Positions 1 to 5,711 of a DNA stretch of 9,828 nt are shown one piece after another (the first letter of the stretch is position 1; each line of letters opens with the position of its first letter). The DNA is from Treponema sp. GTDB taxonomy: Bacteria > Spirochaetota > Spirochaetia > Treponematales > Breznakiellaceae. The notes beneath the pieces are model-generated. The model did no database searches and was not told where the DNA came from. It saw only the letters and a program-made list of their open reading frames with translations. Made by a program: the position numbers and the translations under genes. The stretch lies in contig WQRP01000058.1 of the NCBI GenBank assembly GCA_009786675.1, positions 1 to 9,828 on the forward strand. Reading direction: 5' to 3'.

Positions 1-150
1 TGAGGGCTTGGAGACGGTCAATATATCTTCTCTAACCTCTAGAATGACTTCATCGTTTGCGGAAACACCCAATCGACGGGTTATTTCCACAGGAATACGT
101 AACGCGTGGCTGTTTCCCCACATGGAAACCGTGGCTTTTGTCTGTAACAT
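1..150 (-). CDS. mazE: MazE-type antitoxin (AbrB/SpoVT fold), partial at left edge
   Basis: Fifty codons read leftward from an ATG at 150 and run off the window, so the C-terminus (the toxin-binding part in this family) is missing. The visible part is the swapped-hairpin DNA-binding domain of MazE antitoxins: 'MWGNSHALRIPVEI' at residues 10-23 matches the family hallmark WGNS.A.RIP, followed by 'RRLGVSANDEVILEV'. MazE proteins neutralise the MazF endoribonuclease and repress their own operon. A mazF toxin gene would be expected just beyond the left edge, but it is not visible. The start is supported by AAGAGG five to six bases upstream and by a strong promoter. An ATG four bases upstream (152-154) is in another frame. 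It could instead be a solitary MazE/AbrB-like regulator. Confidence 0.85.
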   Translation of the reverse strand, partial: MLQTKATVSMWGNSHALRIPVEITRRLGVSANDEVILEVREDILTVSKPS

Positions 151-158
151 ACATACCT

Positions 159-193
159 CTTGATATCAAGTATATACAAAACGTAGATACTTG
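159..193. promoter_or_regulatory. Probable MazE(F) operator: two adjacent palindromes over the promoter
   Basis: Two palindromes overlap. CTTGATATCAAG (159-170) is a perfect 12-bp palindrome between the -10 box and the ribosome site. CAAGTATATAC (167-177) and GTAGATACTTG (183-193) are inverted arms of 11 bp with one mismatch and a 5-base centre, covering the -10 and the spacer. The CAAG at 167-170 is shared by both. MazE and MazEF complexes of other bacteria bind palindromes over their own promoter, so an operator role is the natural inference. Confidence 0.6.
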
Positions 194-197
194 TCAA
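169..197 (-). promoter_or_regulatory. Sigma70-type promoter of the mazE operon
   Basis: Read on the minus strand, TTGACA (192-197) is followed after exactly 17 bases by TATACT (169-174), then the AAGAGG ribosome site and the ATG at 150. The -35 is perfect and the -10 matches five of six bases. It lies inside palindromic sequence listed separately, as expected for an autoregulated antitoxin promoter. Confidence 0.8.
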
Positions 198-263
198 GGA
201 GGCGAAAGCGTAAAATCTGCCACGAAGCGCTCCCGTGCAGGCTTACCGAATCGCTAGGTTCCC

Positions 264-1196
264 TCAGTTCTCCCTGCGTATGCTGGCCTCTGAAAACCCG
301 GCGAAGGCGAGCTGCTGGGCGACTTCCGTTATCGTCGCTCCGACTATGTTGGCGATAAAAACCATGTACATGCCGTCGGACCGTTCAAGCAGCGGGCTGA
401 AACCAGCGGACAGAAGCTTGTCGAAACTGTACCAGGCGTCGGCGATTTCCTCGAAGGCGCCCACCTGCACGACGTAAAGGCCGCCCGGATCGGGTCTGGT
501 GCCCTTGATCGTGATGACGTTCGAGCCCCTGGCGTACTCAACGACGTATTCGTCGCCGGGGACAACAGGCCCCCCTACCCCAATCACGTATGGCCTTTCC
601 ATCTCGAGCCGGTGCCTGTTGCGGGCGAACGCGCTGTCCCTAATCCAGACGACGTTGGGCATGGACGGCTTGCTTTCGAACTGGTTGCGCGCGAAGGCCC
701 TGGCCCCGATATAGGTCACGCTGCTGGGAATGATAACCATGTCCAGCCGGTTGTTCTCGAACACCTGGGTTCCGATACGGGTGACGTTGTTCGAGATGAT
801 CAGGCTTTCGAGCCGGTTGTTCGCGAAGGCCCTGTCCCCGATAAACGTGACGCTGTTTGGAATGTGCACGGTTTCAAGCCGGTTGTTCGCGAAAGCCCCC
901 TCCCCGATAAACGTAATGCCGTTTGGAATGTGCACGCTGTTAATCCGCGACCCAAAGAAGCCACTGGCAAACGCCCCGTCGCCAATTCCGGTAACGGGCA
1001 TCCTGTACAGATAGGAAGGAATCCGGATATCCCTGGTTCGCCCCTCGTAACCGACAATCGTCACGTGTCCGACGGGGGATATGTCCACCAGGAAATTTCC
1101 CCGTCCTATATCCACCCCCATGTACCGGTTATGGGCGCACGCCACGAGCGTCGCCAGCGCTGCCGGCACGAGTAACCAAGCCATCTTCCTGTTCAT
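264..1196 (-). CDS. Lipoprotein with BspA-like leucine-rich repeats and a C-terminal SPOR domain
   Basis: A 310-residue predicted lipoprotein. A basic N-terminus and hydrophobic stretch lead to the lipobox LVAC, with the lipidated Cys at residue 20. Residues about 60-193 are leucine-rich repeats of the Treponema/BspA type with a 22-residue period (for example 'VTFIGDRAFANNRLESLI'). Residues about 238-310 form a SPOR domain: 'GGLYVVQVGAFEE...AWYSFDKLLSAGF' through 'LAFAGFSEASIRREN'. SPOR domains bind peptidoglycan stripped of stem peptides at division sites. LRRs of this family are adhesive or protein-binding. The protein is therefore probably anchored in a membrane and holds the wall while presenting an LRR surface (inference). 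The start at 1196 is chosen because AAGGAG sits eight bases upstream and it yields a proper signal peptide; a longer frame reaches 1313 but overlaps the upstream gene. It lies 49 bp downstream of another SPOR gene, probably in the same operon. Confidence 0.85.
   Translation of the reverse strand: MNRKMAWLLVPAALATLVACAHNRYMGVDIGRGNFLVDISPVGHVTIVGYEGRTRDIRIPSYLYRMPVTGIGDGAFASGFFGSRINSVHIPNGITFIGEGAFANNRLETVHIPNSVTFIGDRAFANNRLESLIISNNVTRIGTQVFENNRLDMVIIPSSVTYIGARAFARNQFESKPSMPNVVWIRDSAFARNRHRLEMERPYVIGVGGPVVPGDEYVVEYARGSNVITIKGTRPDPGGLYVVQVGAFEEIADAWYSFDKLLSAGFSPLLERSDGMYMVFIANIVGATITEVAQQLAFAGFSEASIRREN
618..917 (-). repeat. 66-bp tandem repeats encoding leucine-rich repeats
   Basis: The LRR part of the lipoprotein gene is a visible DNA tandem repeat of 66 bp (22 codons). 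The plus-strand motif GCCGGTTGTTC recurs at 746, 812 and 878, and a degraded copy (ACTGGTTGCGC) starts at 680. Four full units encode residues 94-115, 116-137, 138-159 and 160-181, with a partial fifth at 182-193. Conserved positions are V/I-T-x-I-G, A/V-F and N-N-R-L. Units toward the C-terminus are more diverged ('ARNQFESKPSMPN'). Confidence 0.85.
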
Positions 1197-1245
1197 ACGC
1201 AAGTCTCCTTCATATACATAAGTCCGTATTTTCCAACCTCGCGGC

Positions 1246-2253
1246 TCAACGTTCCCCCTGCACCCAGACCTCGCCGACCCCCGCGTCCCCAAGCTGTTCA
1301 AGAAGCCCCCCAACTTCCGGCCCCCTCACGCTGACAATAAACACGCGGTGCAGGCGGCCGTCGGCCCGCTCCTCCATCATGGAATTCGCGATGCCCTTGG
1401 ACCTAAGCTCGTCGAGAATGCCCCGGGCCTTGGCCACGCTCTCGTAGGCGCCCACCTGGATCGTGTAAACGCCATGCCCGGCGGGAACGAAGCCCCTGGG
1501 CAGAACCGCCGCCGGCCCCCTGGCCGCCTTGCCCTCGTCGCGTATCCAAATGGGATCGTACTCCGGCGAACCAAACCCGGCCTCCCCAAGCCGCCGGATA
1601 ACCTCCGGCACTTCTGACGCCGTTAGGCCGGGGACTACAACCCTGTACCATTCGCCGTGGCGCTCTATATCCACCCTGGAATCCACCGGCAGTATCAGGT
1701 CGCGGTAGAACAGTGCCTCGTCTGGATCCTCGCGGGACGCCGCCTGTACCCTGAACGTGCCATGTTCGTATGGAGCCGGCATCCGGCCGATGGTTAAGGG
1801 GTCCATGACCGCGGGCCTGGCTTCGGCGCCGACGTATTCCGATACCTCCGGCCGCCCGTTCGCCCAGGGGTAGTACGGGACGGGCTCGGTATAGGCGACG
1901 GCAGGGAAATCGGCATCCATATGGTCGTCCCATGGCTCCGCCTGTGCGATTGTTTCCCCAGGATCAGGGACATACGCAATACTTTCTGGCACCCACGGCG
2001 TTTCCACAGTGTCCAGTGCGGGGGCATACGTTTCCTCCGGCGGCGACGTTTCCAGGGAATCCGGGGCGGGAGCCTCGGCAATATTTTCCAGTGCCCCCGC
2101 CGTTTCCACGGCAGGGTCGTCGAACTGCTCGAAAACGACAACCGCGCGCCCACGCCTGGTACTGGCGCCGTCCCTTCCTTGCGCGGCGACGGTACTGCAG
2201 AACAGCAACAGGAAAAAGACGGCAAGACAGGCGGGCATTCCGTGCCTACCCAT
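1246..2253 (-). CDS. Secreted protein with two SPOR domains
   Basis: A 335-residue exported protein. Residues 1-24 are a signal peptide (hydrophobic core 'CLAVFFLLLFCSTVAA'; cleavage after VAA likely). Cys19 is preceded by Phe, so it is a poor lipobox. Residues about 45-160 are an acidic, proline-rich linker with loose repeats built on 'LETS', 'TVET' and 'PGET'. Two SPOR domains follow: about 163-238 ('YEHGTFRVQAAS' to 'IWIRDEG') and about 258-335 ('GHGVYTIQVGAYES' to 'VWVQGER'). SPOR domains recognise denuded glycan at the septum, so a role in division or wall maintenance is likely; no catalytic domain is present. The start at 2253 has AAGGGG six bases upstream and gives a clean signal peptide. 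A start at 2286 is possible but would add a charged extension. It is the first large gene of a probable operon with the LRR-SPOR lipoprotein. Confidence 0.8.
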   Translation of the reverse strand: MGRHGMPACLAVFFLLLFCSTVAAQGRDGASTRRGRAVVVFEQFDDPAVETAGALENIAEAPAPDSLETSPPEETYAPALDTVETPWVPESIAYVPDPGETIAQAEPWDDHMDADFPAVAYTEPVPYYPWANGRPEVSEYVGAEARPAVMDPLTIGRMPAPYEHGTFRVQAASREDPDEALFYRDLILPVDSRVDIERHGEWYRVVVPGLTASEVPEVIRRLGEAGFGSPEYDPIWIRDEGKAARGPAAVLPRGFVPAGHGVYTIQVGAYESVAKARGILDELRSKGIANSMMEERADGRLHRVFIVSVRGPEVGGLLEQLGDAGVGEVWVQGER

Positions 2254-2296
2254 AAAATACCCCTTCTTTCTCGGAACCCCACGCATTGACTTTCAT
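2246..2296 (-). CDS. Possible 16-codon leader peptide overlapping the double-SPOR gene start
   Basis: On the minus strand an ATG at 2296, preceded by AGAGG four bases away, opens a frame for MKVNAWGSEKEGVFYG. It stops at TAG (2246-2248), eight bases overlapping the ATG of the SPOR gene in another frame (ATGGGTAG). The predicted transcription start near 2306 would put this ORF at the very 5' end of the mRNA. It may only serve to couple translation into the SPOR gene, or may be chance; there is no similarity I recognise. Confidence 0.3.
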   Translation of the reverse strand: MKVNAWGSEKEGVFYG

Positions 2297-2312
2297 TTTA
2301 CCTCTACCTTTA

Positions 2313-2341
2313 AGTGTACAGCGGCCAAAAGCAGCCGTCAA
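2313..2341 (-). promoter_or_regulatory. Promoter of the SPOR/LRR-SPOR operon
   Basis: Minus strand: TTGACG (2336-2341), 17-base spacer, TACACT (2313-2318). The predicted start of transcription is near 2306, about 53 bases before the SPOR ATG at 2253. It lies back to back with the xseA promoter in a shared regulatory region of about 175 bp. Confidence 0.65.
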
Positions 2342-2351
2342 TAGGCGCAAT

Positions 2352-2393
2352 GTTTCGCCAGTAAAACAAAACCTCGCCGTTCCCTGGCGAAAC
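2352..2393. repeat. 10-bp perfect inverted repeat in the divergent promoter region
   Basis: GTTTCGCCAG (2352-2361) and CTGGCGAAAC (2384-2393) are exact inverted arms with a 22-base loop. A third copy of the core TCGCC (2374-2378) in the loop can also pair with GGCGA. The right arm ends exactly where the xseA -35 box begins, and the left arm lies ten bases beyond the -35 of the opposing promoter. No U-tract follows on either strand, so an operator is more likely than a terminator. Confidence 0.5.
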
Positions 2394-2422
2394 TTGTATC
2401 TGCGCCGCTTTTCCCCTATACT
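2394..2422 (+). promoter_or_regulatory. Promoter of xseA-xseB-mutL, placed for a leaderless start
   Basis: TTGTAT (2394-2399), a 17-base spacer, then TATACT (2417-2422). The -35 is weak (three to four of six) and the -10 strong. Only seven bases separate the -10 from the ATG at 2430, so the predicted transcription start falls on or one base before the start codon. The stretch just before the ATG is pyrimidine-rich and has no Shine-Dalgarno. Confidence 0.5.
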
Positions 2423-2429
2423 GTCCCCA

Positions 2430-3665
2430 ATGACCCCCGCGCCCAAACTGACCGTGTCCGAGCTGACGGAGCTCATCCGCCTCCGCCTGGAGGAGGGCTT
2501 CCCCTCCGTGGCCGTCGAGGGCGAGATGTCGAACTGCAGGCCCGCCTCGTCCGGGCACCTCTACTTCTCGCTAAAGGACCCGGGCGCGAAAATCGACGCG
2601 GTCATGTTCCGTAACCGCCTGCGATCCCTGGGCTTCGAGCCCAAGGACGGGATGCTCCTGCGCGTCCGGGGAACCCTTTCGGTCTACGCCCCCCGGGGAA
2701 GCTACTCGATAGTCTGCGAGGAGATGGAGATAGCCGGCTCCGGCGACATCCTTGCCATGCTCGAAAAGCGCAAGCGCCTGCTCGCCGCCGAGGGGCTTTT
2801 CGACGAGGAGAGGAAAACCCCCCTGCCCCGCTTCCCCGCAAGGGTCGGCGTGGTAAGCTCGCCGACGGGCGCCGCCCTGCGCGACATCCTTAACGTGCTT
2901 GGCAGAAGGGCGGCTGGCGTCGCCGTGGTGATCCTGCCCGCGCCGGTGCAGGGGGCAGGAGCCGGCGAGGTCATCGCGAGGCGCATAGAGCAGGCGAACC
3001 GCTGGAACCTGGCGGACGTGCTGATCGTCGGGCGCGGCGGCGGATCCCTGGAGGATCTGCTGCCCTTCTCCGAGGAGGCCGTGGTAAGGGCCGTGGCCGC
3101 CTCGCGCATCCCGGTGGTAAGCGCCGTGGGCCACGAGATAGACTGGGCCCTGTGCGACTTCGCGGCGGATCTCCGCGCCCCCACCCCCTCGGCCGCGGCG
3201 GAACTGGCCAGCGGCGATAGGGCGGCGGCCCTGGCGACGGTCCGGGACGCTGCGCGGGACTTTTCTTCGGCGCTGCGCGGCAGGATCGAAAGGGCCGGGC
3301 TTTTGCTTAGGCCCTTCGGCGCGGAAAATCTGGAGTACCGTTTCCGGGCCATCCTCCAGCCCCGCCTGGTGCGCTTCGACGACGCCAAGGAGGGGCTTGT
3401 CGGCGGCCTTACCGACCTGGTGGGCGGCCTGCGTCGCCGGACGGAGCTCGCCTCCGCCGTGCTGGAGGCGGGAAGCCCCCTGTCGGTCATGGAACGGGGG
3501 TTCTCGATGGTTGTGAACGAAAGGACGGGCGGGGTCGTGCGGAACGCCTCCGAGGCGGCGCCCGGGGACCGCCTGCGCATACGCCCGCTTGCCGGGACTA
3601 TTACCGCAGTTGTCGCGCCCAACACGGACGCGAAGGAGGAAGACCATGGCGAAAGCGGGCAGTAA
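2430..3665 (+). CDS. xseA: Exodeoxyribonuclease VII large subunit
   Basis: A 411-residue catalytic subunit of exonuclease VII, which degrades single-stranded DNA from both ends to short oligonucleotides and works with XseB in repair. Domains: N-terminal OB fold, residues about 5-105 ('VEGEMSNCRPASSGHLYFSL' is the family signature); nuclease domain about 106-258; C-terminal helical arm and conserved tail ('SPLSVMERGFSMVV', 'PGDRLRIRPLAGTI'). Residues matching those reported as important in E. coli XseA are present: D152 in 'GAALRDIL', R202 in 'GRGGGSLEDL', H235 and D238 in 'GHEID'. The length is slightly short for the family (E. coli about 456), mostly in the helical arm. The start at 2430 is where family similarity begins; the frame stays open upstream to 2286 but that part is not XseA-like. 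The end overlaps xseB by 20 bases. Confidence 0.95.
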   Translation: MTPAPKLTVSELTELIRLRLEEGFPSVAVEGEMSNCRPASSGHLYFSLKDPGAKIDAVMFRNRLRSLGFEPKDGMLLRVRGTLSVYAPRGSYSIVCEEMEIAGSGDILAMLEKRKRLLAAEGLFDEERKTPLPRFPARVGVVSSPTGAALRDILNVLGRRAAGVAVVILPAPVQGAGAGEVIARRIEQANRWNLADVLIVGRGGGSLEDLLPFSEEAVVRAVAASRIPVVSAVGHEIDWALCDFAADLRAPTPSAAAELASGDRAAALATVRDAARDFSSALRGRIERAGLLLRPFGAENLEYRFRAILQPRLVRFDDAKEGLVGGLTDLVGGLRRRTELASAVLEAGSPLSVMERGFSMVVNERTGGVVRNASEAAPGDRLRIRPLAGTITAVVAPNTDAKEEDHGESGQ

Positions 3666-3939
3666 GGCCGCCGGCCCGACAGGCGGCGAGCTGGAGAATT
3701 TCGAGGAACGGCTGGAACGGCTGGAAACCCTCGGCGAGCGTATCCGCAGGACGGACATACCGCTGGACGAGGCGCTGAAGGCCTTCGAGGAAGGGATAAG
3801 GCTGGCCAGGACGCTGGAGAGGGACCTCGAAAAAGTGGACAGCAGGATCGAGATACTGATGAACGACGCGACCCCCGAGATCCCGGGTTCGGCCGCGAAA
3901 CCGTCCCCCGTGCTGGAACTGTTCGAAACGGGGGACTAG
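3646..3939 (+). CDS. xseB: Exodeoxyribonuclease VII small subunit
   Basis: A 97-residue helical subunit that assembles along the XseA arm and is needed for exonuclease VII activity. The core, residues 19-71, follows the family pattern: 'FEERLERLETLGERI', then 'DIPLDEALKAFEEGIRL', then 'LEKVDSRIEIL'. The first 15 residues (Ala/Gly/Lys-rich) and the last 20 or so are poorly conserved. The start at 3646 has a very strong ribosome site, AAGGAGGA, five bases upstream and lies inside the end of xseA (20-base overlap), so the two subunits are probably made together. Its stop is two bases before the mutL start. Confidence 0.93.
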   Translation: MAKAGSKAAGPTGGELENFEERLERLETLGERIRRTDIPLDEALKAFEEGIRLARTLERDLEKVDSRIEILMNDATPEIPGSAAKPSPVLELFETGD

Positions 3940-3941
3940 CC

Positions 3942-5711
3942 GTGGCCGCCGCCGGAACCATCCGCGTGCTTCCCCCGGAGGAAGCCCGAAAGATCGCCGC
4001 AGGGGAGGTAATCGACCGCCCGGCCGCGCTGATTCGGGAATTCCTGGACAACGCCATAGACGCGGACGCCTCGGGCATCGAGGTTTCCATCGAGGGCGGC
4101 GGCGGCAGAAGGGCCGAGGTCTCCGACGACGGCCGTGGCATGGGGCCGGAGGATCTGGGGATATGCTGGCTGGCCCACGCGACAAGCAAGATACGATCGC
4201 TGGACGACCTTAACGTCGCGGAGACCCTCGGCTTCCGAGGCGAGGCGCTTGCGGCGGCGGCGGCGGTGGCGCGGCTGGAGATCGCCAGCTGCACGGAGGG
4301 CGGCGAGGCCTGGCGGCTGGAGGTCGGCCCCGGCGAGGCGCACCCTCCGCGCCTGGAACGGGTGGGCAGAACCAGGGGCAGCACCGTCCGCGCGCTGAAC
4401 CTGTTCGACACGATCCCCGCCCGCAAGCAGTTCCTTAAGCGCGAGGGCACGGAAGGCAGCCTGTGCCGCCAGGTGTTCGTCGAAAAGGCCCTGGCCTTCC
4501 CGGAAATAGCCTTCCGCCTTACCCAGGACGGCCGCCCCAAGGACTTCCTTCCGGCCGCCGCGTCGAAAAGGAAACGTTTCGCCGCCGCCCTGCTGGATCC
4601 GCGCCAGGAGGCGTTCCTTCACGAAATCCACGTCCTCGGCGACGGCTTTTCCGCCGACATTGTAATCGGCGGCCCGGAGCTTTTCCGCTCCGACAGGCGA
4701 ATGCTGTACGTCTTCGCCAACGGCCGTCGGATACAGGATTTTTCCCTGATGCAGGCGATGGAGTACGGCACGCAGGGCTGGTTCCCCAACGGGACCCACC
4801 CGCTCGGGGCCGTCCACGTTGACATCGACCCCGCGCTGGCCGACTTCAACATCCACCCCGCCAAGCGCGAGGCCCGTTTCAAGGATCCCGGCGCGATACA
4901 CCATGCCGTAAGCTCCGGCCTGCGGGACTTCTGCCGCAGGCTGACCGTGAAAAGCGGGGCGGCGACGGGCGCGCGCGCCGGCGACGGGGGAAGGCTCGCG
5001 GGGGAGGCCCTTGGGGGAGCCGCCTGGGAGCCCTCCCCCCAACCCGCCCAGGTTCCCGGGGAGGGCGCGGCGGCGGATCCCGGCCGGGTCGCCCATCCGG
5101 TGCCCGCGTTTGGCACCCTAAGCCTTGCCCGCATGTCCGCCGAGGCCGTCGCCGAAAAGCCCCCCGTCTACGGCGAGGCCAGGTACGCCGGCAAGGCCTT
5201 CGGCCTTTTCCTTCTGGCCGAATGGGGCGACAGGCTCTTCGTCATCGACCAGCACGCCGCCCACGAGCGCGTGCTCTACGACCGCTTCCTGTCCGGGGAC
5301 ATTCCCGGGCAGGAGCTACTGGTCCCGCTTTTCTTCGCCACCGAAAGCGCCGAGGACGACGGCTTTATCGAGGCCAAGCGCGGCGAGCTTGCGCGGCTGG
5401 CGATTGCCATAGAAAGGGACGGGGACGGCTGGCGCGTCGATTCGCTGCCGGCGAACTGGAAGCTCAGCGACTCCGAGACCGTGCGCGAAATACTGGATCT
5501 GCGAAATGCCGGCGCGAACATCGCCGAGCGATGGGCCGCCGTCCTGTGCTGCCACCAGGCCGTGCGCGACGGCGACTACCTGGACGACGTGACGGCCGCA
5601 AGCCTGGCAAGGGAGGCTCTCGCCCTGCCCGACCCGCGCTGCCCCCACGGCCGCCCCGTGTGGACCGAGATCAGCCGCGAGGCCCTGTGCAGAGCGGTAC
5701 GCCGGGGCTAG
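3942..5711 (+). CDS. mutL: DNA mismatch repair protein MutL (endonuclease type)
   Basis: A 589-residue mismatch-repair ATPase that links MutS recognition to strand incision. The N-terminal GHKL ATPase (about 1-330) shows 'IAAGEVIDRPAALIREFLDNAIDA' split around E33 (catalytic Glu) and N37 (Mg/ATP), then 'DDGRGM', 'HATSKI' and 'GFRGEALA'. A Gly/Ala/Pro-rich linker spans about 335-395. The C-terminal domain carries the metal-binding endonuclease motif DQHAAHE (436-442), 'CHQAVRDG' from C537, and CPHGRP (567-572). This is therefore the self-nicking MutL found in bacteria without MutH, not the E. coli type. Oddities: the last acidic position of DQHA(x)2E(x)4E is Asp (D447), and the terminal FxR motif appears as V-R-R. 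The GTG start at 3942 follows the xseB stop by two bases with only a weak GGGGGA site, suggesting translational coupling. Confidence 0.95.
   Translation: MAAAGTIRVLPPEEARKIAAGEVIDRPAALIREFLDNAIDADASGIEVSIEGGGGRRAEVSDDGRGMGPEDLGICWLAHATSKIRSLDDLNVAETLGFRGEALAAAAAVARLEIASCTEGGEAWRLEVGPGEAHPPRLERVGRTRGSTVRALNLFDTIPARKQFLKREGTEGSLCRQVFVEKALAFPEIAFRLTQDGRPKDFLPAAASKRKRFAAALLDPRQEAFLHEIHVLGDGFSADIVIGGPELFRSDRRMLYVFANGRRIQDFSLMQAMEYGTQGWFPNGTHPLGAVHVDIDPALADFNIHPAKREARFKDPGAIHHAVSSGLRDFCRRLTVKSGAATGARAGDGGRLAGEALGGAAWEPSPQPAQVPGEGAAADPGRVAHPVPAFGTLSLARMSAEAVAEKPPVYGEARYAGKAFGLFLLAEWGDRLFVIDQHAAHERVLYDRFLSGDIPGQELLVPLFFATESAEDDGFIEAKRGELARLAIAIERDGDGWRVDSLPANWKLSDSETVREILDLRNAGANIAERWAAVLCCHQAVRDGDYLDDVTAASLAREALALPDPRCPHGRPVWTEISREALCRAVRRG

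Noticed and set aside
198..263. Search for a terminator after the LRR-SPOR gene
   Set aside because: Only short imperfect stems such as CACG/CGTG are present, with no T-tract. I cannot support a terminator here.
618..945. Regular 66-bp repeats considered as a CRISPR array
   Set aside because: The whole unit, not just a short direct repeat, is conserved and in frame as 22-residue leucine-rich repeats. There are no unique spacers.
1197..1313. Longer N-terminus for the LRR-SPOR lipoprotein starting at 1313
   Set aside because: It would overlap the upstream SPOR gene and bury the signal peptide. The start at 1196 has AAGGAG at a good distance.
2352..2393. Inverted repeat considered as an intrinsic terminator
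   Set aside because: The loop is 22 bases and neither strand has a run of T after the stem. It lies between two divergent promoters.
2286..2429. Longer XseA starting at 2286
   Set aside because: The extra 48 residues do not resemble the family and would run through the xseA promoter and the inverted repeat.
2571..3758. A 395-codon minus-strand open frame over xseA
   Set aside because: It is a shadow of a conserved gene, with low-complexity Gly/Arg/Pro composition.
2702..4540. A 612-codon open frame antisense to xseA, xseB and mutL
   Set aside because: High GC at third codon positions keeps the opposite strand open. The translation is Arg/Ser/Pro-rich without domains, while the plus strand carries three unmistakable families.
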